Origin: Treponema sp.
GTDB lineage: Bacteria > Spirochaetota > Spirochaetia > Treponematales > Breznakiellaceae
Direction: 5' to 3'
Assembly (NCBI GenBank): GCA_031265435.1
Contig: JAISCR010000027.1
Span: 1 to 45,746 of the forward strand
DNA length: 45,746 bases
Shown: positions 41,786-45,746 of the stretch, piece by piece
How positions within the stretch are numbered: position 1 is the first letter of the stretch
Layout of the letters: each line of letters starts with the position of its first letter
Notes under the pieces: model-generated
Told to the model about the DNA's origin: nothing
The model's input: only the letters and a program-made list of their open reading frames with translations
The model's database searches: none
Translations under genes and position numbers: made by a program

Positions 41786-42601
41786 CTATTTTACGGAACC
41801 TAAAATACCCGCAACAAAACGTCTCTGCTGGGTAAAGAAGAGTACGATAGTCGGAACGGTACAGATCGAGACCGCAAGCATCAGGATACCGTAATCTACC
41901 GTGTAGCTTTGGGTCAAACCGGCAATCATAAGCGGCATTGTCTGGCTTTCCTGGGTTTGCATAATTACCAGCGGCCAGAGGTAGCTGTTCCACTGACTCA
42001 TAAAGGTAACTATGCCGGCGGCCGCGAAAGTCGGAGCCATGATAGGAAAGTACACTAATGCGTAGATACCTAATTCGCTAAGGCCGTCCACTCTGGCGGC
42101 CTGGACTATCTCCAGAGGGAAGGACACGGTACTCTGGCGGAAAAAGAAGATGAGGAAAGCAGTGGATATTGAGGGGAGTACAAACCCCGCGGTAGTATCC
42201 AGGAGTCTCAACTGGCTGAACATCCTGAAAAGGGGGACCATTACCGTGGCCAGAGGCACCATCATTGAAAGAAGGAGTATGGACATGAGCCGGTCTTTAT
42301 GTTTATCTCTGAATATCTGGAAGGCGTACCCCGCCAGGGAACAGATGAGAAGAGCCGCCAGGGTGCCTACTGCGGAATTCCGCAGGGAATTAAAAAACAC
42401 CCGGCCAAGATGTACATTTGTTATCAAGGCCTTGATGTTTTCCCAGAGGTAGACGCCGAAAAACATATGACCCTTGACAATATCGGAACTCTTATTCGTG
42501 GCGGCCGATACCATCCAGTAAAAGGGAAACACCGAATAAAAGCACGCCGAAACAAGAAAGGCGTACATGATGACGATAGATAACCGCGGTTTTGTTTTCA
42601 T
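41786..42601 (-). CDS. CUT1 sugar ABC transporter permease (MalG-like)
   Basis: 271 aa, 6 transmembrane segments. EAA loop VQAARVDGLSELGIYALVYF and PIMAPTF; the C-terminal FFTQQRRFVAGILGSVK is typical. Partner of the MalF-like protein, whose stop it overlaps by 4 nt. It lies 18 nt upstream of the GRE-linked UroD gene. Function as carbohydrate importer subunit secure at family level. No dedicated ATPase gene is present, so a shared MsmK/UgpC-type ATPase encoded elsewhere must energise it. Confidence 0.93.
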   Translation of the reverse strand: MKTKPRLSIVIMYAFLVSACFYSVFPFYWMVSAATNKSSDIVKGHMFFGVYLWENIKALITNVHLGRVFFNSLRNSAVGTLAALLICSLAGYAFQIFRDKHKDRLMSILLLSMMVPLATVMVPLFRMFSQLRLLDTTAGFVLPSISTAFLIFFFRQSTVSFPLEIVQAARVDGLSELGIYALVYFPIMAPTFAAAGIVTFMSQWNSYLWPLVIMQTQESQTMPLMIAGLTQSYTVDYGILMLAVSICTVPTIVLFFTQQRRFVAGILGSVK

Positions 42602-43476
42602 GCCCGATCCCCCACTTTAAGCTGGATAAACGACAGGAAGGCTACCAGCACCAGTATAATATATGACACTGCCGCGGCATAGCCAAAGTTAGGATTGTAC
42701 CGGAAGGACAGATCGTATATGTACTGGGACAAGGTAATGGTCGCGATTCCCGGTCCGCCGCCGGTCATGGTCCGTACTTCATCAAAAAGCTGGAGACAGC
42801 CGTTAGTGGACATGATGGTGGTAAGGAGGATCACCGGTTTAAGCAGTGGGATGGTGATCCTAAAGAACTGCTGAACCGTTGAAGCTCCGTCTATGCGCGC
42901 AGCCTCGTACACCGATGTTTCGATATTCTGCATACCCGCCAGGTAAAAAATGGTATTATAACCGGTCCAACGCCAAAGCATTACCACGATGATGGAAACC
43001 TTGGCCCAAACAGGATGGGCCAGGTAACTGACAGGCTCTTTTATCAGGCCAAGATTAAGAAAGACAATATTGATGATTCCGTCCATGGAAAAGAAGGATC
43101 TGAATATCATGCCCGATGAAACCAGCGATGTAACGCAGGGAAGGAAGATGATTGTCCTGAAAAGACCCTTGAACTTCAGCTTTTCATAATTGAGTATCGA
43201 AGAGAGGACGAGGGCCATGAAAATCATGATGGGGATCTCGATCACAAAATAAGTAAACACGTTCCGGAGGGAACCCATAAATATCTCATCCTGAAAAAGC
43301 CGGACATAATTCCGCACCCCCGAAAATTGCATGTTCCGGCCTATGCCTGTTCTGAGAGATAGAAAGAACGCCTGAATCATGGGGAAAAAAGAAAGAAAAA
43401 AGATCAGCGATGTCGCAGGGATTACAAAAACCCATCCCCAACGAGCCAGTTTTTTTGACAAACGAACCGGCTGCAT
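42598..43476 (-). CDS. CUT1 sugar ABC transporter permease (MalF-like)
   Basis: 292 aa from the ATG at 43476, preferred because GGGGGG lies about 6 nt before it. An upstream ATG at 43527 would put the coding region through a 12-bp hairpin and has no SD. Six transmembrane segments; EAA loop VYEAARIDGASTVQQFFRIT followed by IPLLKP. Forms the pore with MalG. The hairpin between the binding-protein gene and this gene is typical of malE-malF-type operons. Confidence 0.92.
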   Translation of the reverse strand: MQPVRLSKKLARWGWVFVIPATSLIFFLSFFPMIQAFFLSLRTGIGRNMQFSGVRNYVRLFQDEIFMGSLRNVFTYFVIEIPIMIFMALVLSSILNYEKLKFKGLFRTIIFLPCVTSLVSSGMIFRSFFSMDGIINIVFLNLGLIKEPVSYLAHPVWAKVSIIVVMLWRWTGYNTIFYLAGMQNIETSVYEAARIDGASTVQQFFRITIPLLKPVILLTTIMSTNGCLQLFDEVRTMTGGGPGIATITLSQYIYDLSFRYNPNFGYAAAVSYIILVLVAFLSFIQLKVGDRA

Positions 43477-43498
43477 ATAAACCCCCCAACTAATAATA

Positions 43499-43525
43499 GG
43501 CTCCTCGTTTTGGAAACGGGGAGCC
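43499..43525 (-). promoter_or_regulatory. Intercistronic stem-loop after the CUT1 binding-protein gene
   Basis: GGCTCCTCGTTT (43499-43510) pairs with AAACGGGGAGCC (43514-43525) with one G-U pair and a 3-nt loop, 34 nt past the binding-protein stop. It is followed by UAUUAUUAG rather than a U-run. It probably protects the upstream message from decay or causes partial termination, giving more binding protein than permease. Confidence 0.65.
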
Positions 43526-43559
43526 ATTATAAAAACGTATTAACAAACAGCGGCAGGAA

Positions 43560-44855
43560 TCAATTCCCCATCTGGAAATCGGTATTCTTCTGGGCCGCAG
43601 CAAGCACATCATCGAGTCTGGACCCCTGAAGATATTCAGATAAGGCCCGCGCTGCGGCATCCCTGGCCTCGTAATTGTAGATGCCGTACTGGATGGGCGG
43701 AACCCTTGAACCGTATTCCATCAGTTGTGCAAAGAGCTTCTGTCCCCCGAAGAAAGGTTGAGCTTCGTTCATCAGCGCCGTTTGGCCCGCCGGTTTCCAG
43801 CAGGGTACCAGGCCTGTGGTCAACTGAAAATCCAGAACGGGACCCACATCGGCAAAAAGGGTCTTGAGGAAGTCCATAGCCACTTCGGGATATTTGGCGT
43901 TGGACAGAACCATCCAGCAGGAACCGCCCTGGTTGGAATAGTTCACGGAGCTAAAGGACGAAAATTTTGGTGTGTTTACCATGCCCCACTTTCCGGACTG
44001 TGAGGGTTCAAGTTTAATGGAACCCATGATCCAACAGCCCTGGATGGTGCCCGCCACAGTACCCTTGTTCAGCGTAGCAATATAGGAGTTCCAATCCGGT
44101 ACAAGGAGCAAAATTCCGCTGTCCACCATTTCCTTGATGAGTTCCATCCCCCGCCTAATGATAGGATTGTTCTGAATATATGCTTTACTGTTCCTGTCGA
44201 AGTAATAGGTACCACAGCTCTGGAGCATCATGGAAAGCATATCCGAGGAATTGGTGGTGGCCGAAATCATGGGAAGTCCGGTCTTGGCCTTTACGATTTT
44301 TCCGAGTTCAATGAATCTTTCCCACGTGATGTCATTAAAATCAGAGAGATTAAGCCCCGCCTGTTCGATGATATCCTTGCGATAAAAAGAAGCCGTTACA
44401 CCGTTGTCCAGGGGGATTCCATAATGTTTTCCGTTATACTTCGCCACTTCCAACTTAAACTCAATGAACTGACTCAGATCAATGTAATCGTCAAAAGCTA
44501 CAAAGCCTTCGGAGAAATTTATTATATTTTTCTGCGCCGCATTGTCCTGCATGGACGTAATGTCCGGCAGGCTTCCTGTCTGACCGGATGAAAAAGCGGT
44601 GATGAGCTTTGACTGCACATCGTCCCACGGGGTCTCTACCACGGTTACGGTTACATTCGGATGGGACTTCATATACGTTTTTGCCGCTTCCTGCATGGTG
44701 AGCACCGCCGTAGCAGGGTCCCAGGTCCAAATGTTAAGTGTCTTGGGCGCATTAGGATCCGCTGACTGCGGACTGGCTTTTTGCTGGCCTGCTCCCGCAA
44801 ATGCAAAGGTGCAAGTCAGAACCAGGATCGTGACCGCTAATAAAAATCGTTTCAT
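43560..44855 (-). CDS. CUT1 sugar ABC transporter, solute-binding protein (family 1)
   Basis: 431 aa. Signal peptide MKRFLLAVTILVLTCTFAFAGAG, then a type II binding protein: KTLNIWTWDPATAVLTM, HPNVTVTVVETPWDDVQSKL, YGIPLDNGVTASFYRKDI, TWERFIELGKIVKAKTGLPM, YNYEARDAAARALSEYLQG at the end. It binds the imported compound in the periplasm. SD GGAGG about 9 nt upstream of the ATG. Located upstream of malF-malG-UroD-GRE-activase, so it defines what enters this pathway. Confidence 0.93.
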   Translation of the reverse strand: MKRFLLAVTILVLTCTFAFAGAGQQKASPQSADPNAPKTLNIWTWDPATAVLTMQEAAKTYMKSHPNVTVTVVETPWDDVQSKLITAFSSGQTGSLPDITSMQDNAAQKNIINFSEGFVAFDDYIDLSQFIEFKLEVAKYNGKHYGIPLDNGVTASFYRKDIIEQAGLNLSDFNDITWERFIELGKIVKAKTGLPMISATTNSSDMLSMMLQSCGTYYFDRNSKAYIQNNPIIRRGMELIKEMVDSGILLLVPDWNSYIATLNKGTVAGTIQGCWIMGSIKLEPSQSGKWGMVNTPKFSSFSSVNYSNQGGSCWMVLSNAKYPEVAMDFLKTLFADVGPVLDFQLTTGLVPCWKPAGQTALMNEAQPFFGGQKLFAQLMEYGSRVPPIQYGIYNYEARDAAARALSEYLQGSRLDDVLAAAQKNTDFQMGN

Positions 44856-44954
44856 AACTTTGCCTCCGTAAACAAAAATATTAAATCCATGGTAGATCTC
44901 TTTTCGGGGGGAAACAAGTTACAAAAATACTTTTTAAAAAAAATTTGCCGGTAT

Positions 44955-45746
<792 letters not shown>

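Overview
The window looks like spirochaete DNA, most likely a Treponema-type organism of the termite-gut or animal-gut kind. The best evidence is the central housekeeping block rpsB-tsf-frr-uppS-cdsA-dxr-rseP (14.8-21.4 kb), an order I associate with treponemes. Other support is the spirochaete-style BspA-like leucine-rich repeat protein, the TPR and beta-propeller proteins, and the many sugar ABC transporters. Species cannot be fixed from the sequence alone. The window starts inside a gene and ends in a run of 38 G, so it is probably a whole contig with an artefactual end.

Layout. (1) 1-2.3 kb, + strand: 3' end of a GH43-type glycosidase, a broken sugar-permease remnant, and a UroD-family (MtaA/CmuA-like) protein. 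(2) 2.4-11.6 kb, - strand: one long operon encoding a CUT2 (ribose-type) sugar importer (ATPase, two permeases, binding protein), two large YGCC-type UroD-family proteins, a rhamnose-mutarotase-like protein and another UroD-family protein. It is divergent from a 755-aa regulator (11.8-14.0 kb) that fuses a LacI repressor to a complete-looking MalE-type solute-binding domain. A perfect 16-bp palindrome lies in front of the regulator gene. (3) 14.1-24.1 kb, + strand: maf, rpsB, tsf, frr, uppS, cdsA, dxr, rseP, a CpXC protein and an exported beta-propeller protein. (4) 24.1-28.7 kb, - strand: rpsF-ssb-rpsR-DUF2232-rplI-dnaB-comFB. (5) 28.8-32.4 kb, + strand: a hypothetical gene, rsmD, two TPR-type genes and rlmN. 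(6) 32.4-37.2 kb: a UroD-family gene, an LRR protein divergent from a TetR regulator, and a membrane-fused alpha/beta hydrolase. (7) 37.2-45.7 kb, - strand: LuxR-type response regulator, CUT1 sugar importer (binding protein, MalF, MalG), UroD-family protein, glycyl radical enzyme (GRE) and GRE activase, then a short-chain-dehydrogenase remnant.

How the genes work together. The accessory parts repeat one theme: every sugar-transporter locus here (the remnant at 0.8 kb, the CUT2 operon and the CUT1 operon) carries at least one UroD-family protein. There are six such proteins in all, and none has the N-terminal porphyrin-binding signature of true HemE. Four keep the His-X-Cys motif typical of zinc- and cobamide-dependent methyltransferases. 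I infer anaerobic catabolism of imported methylated or methoxylated carbohydrate-like compounds. In the CUT1 operon the methyltransferase-like gene and a GRE with a dehydratase-type GCVEP active site overlap by ATGA, so the two may be consecutive steps of one pathway. No corrinoid protein or reductive activator is encoded here, so the cobalamin link is unproven. Both transporter operons have strong stem-loops next to the binding-protein gene, which probably raise its expression relative to the membrane subunits.
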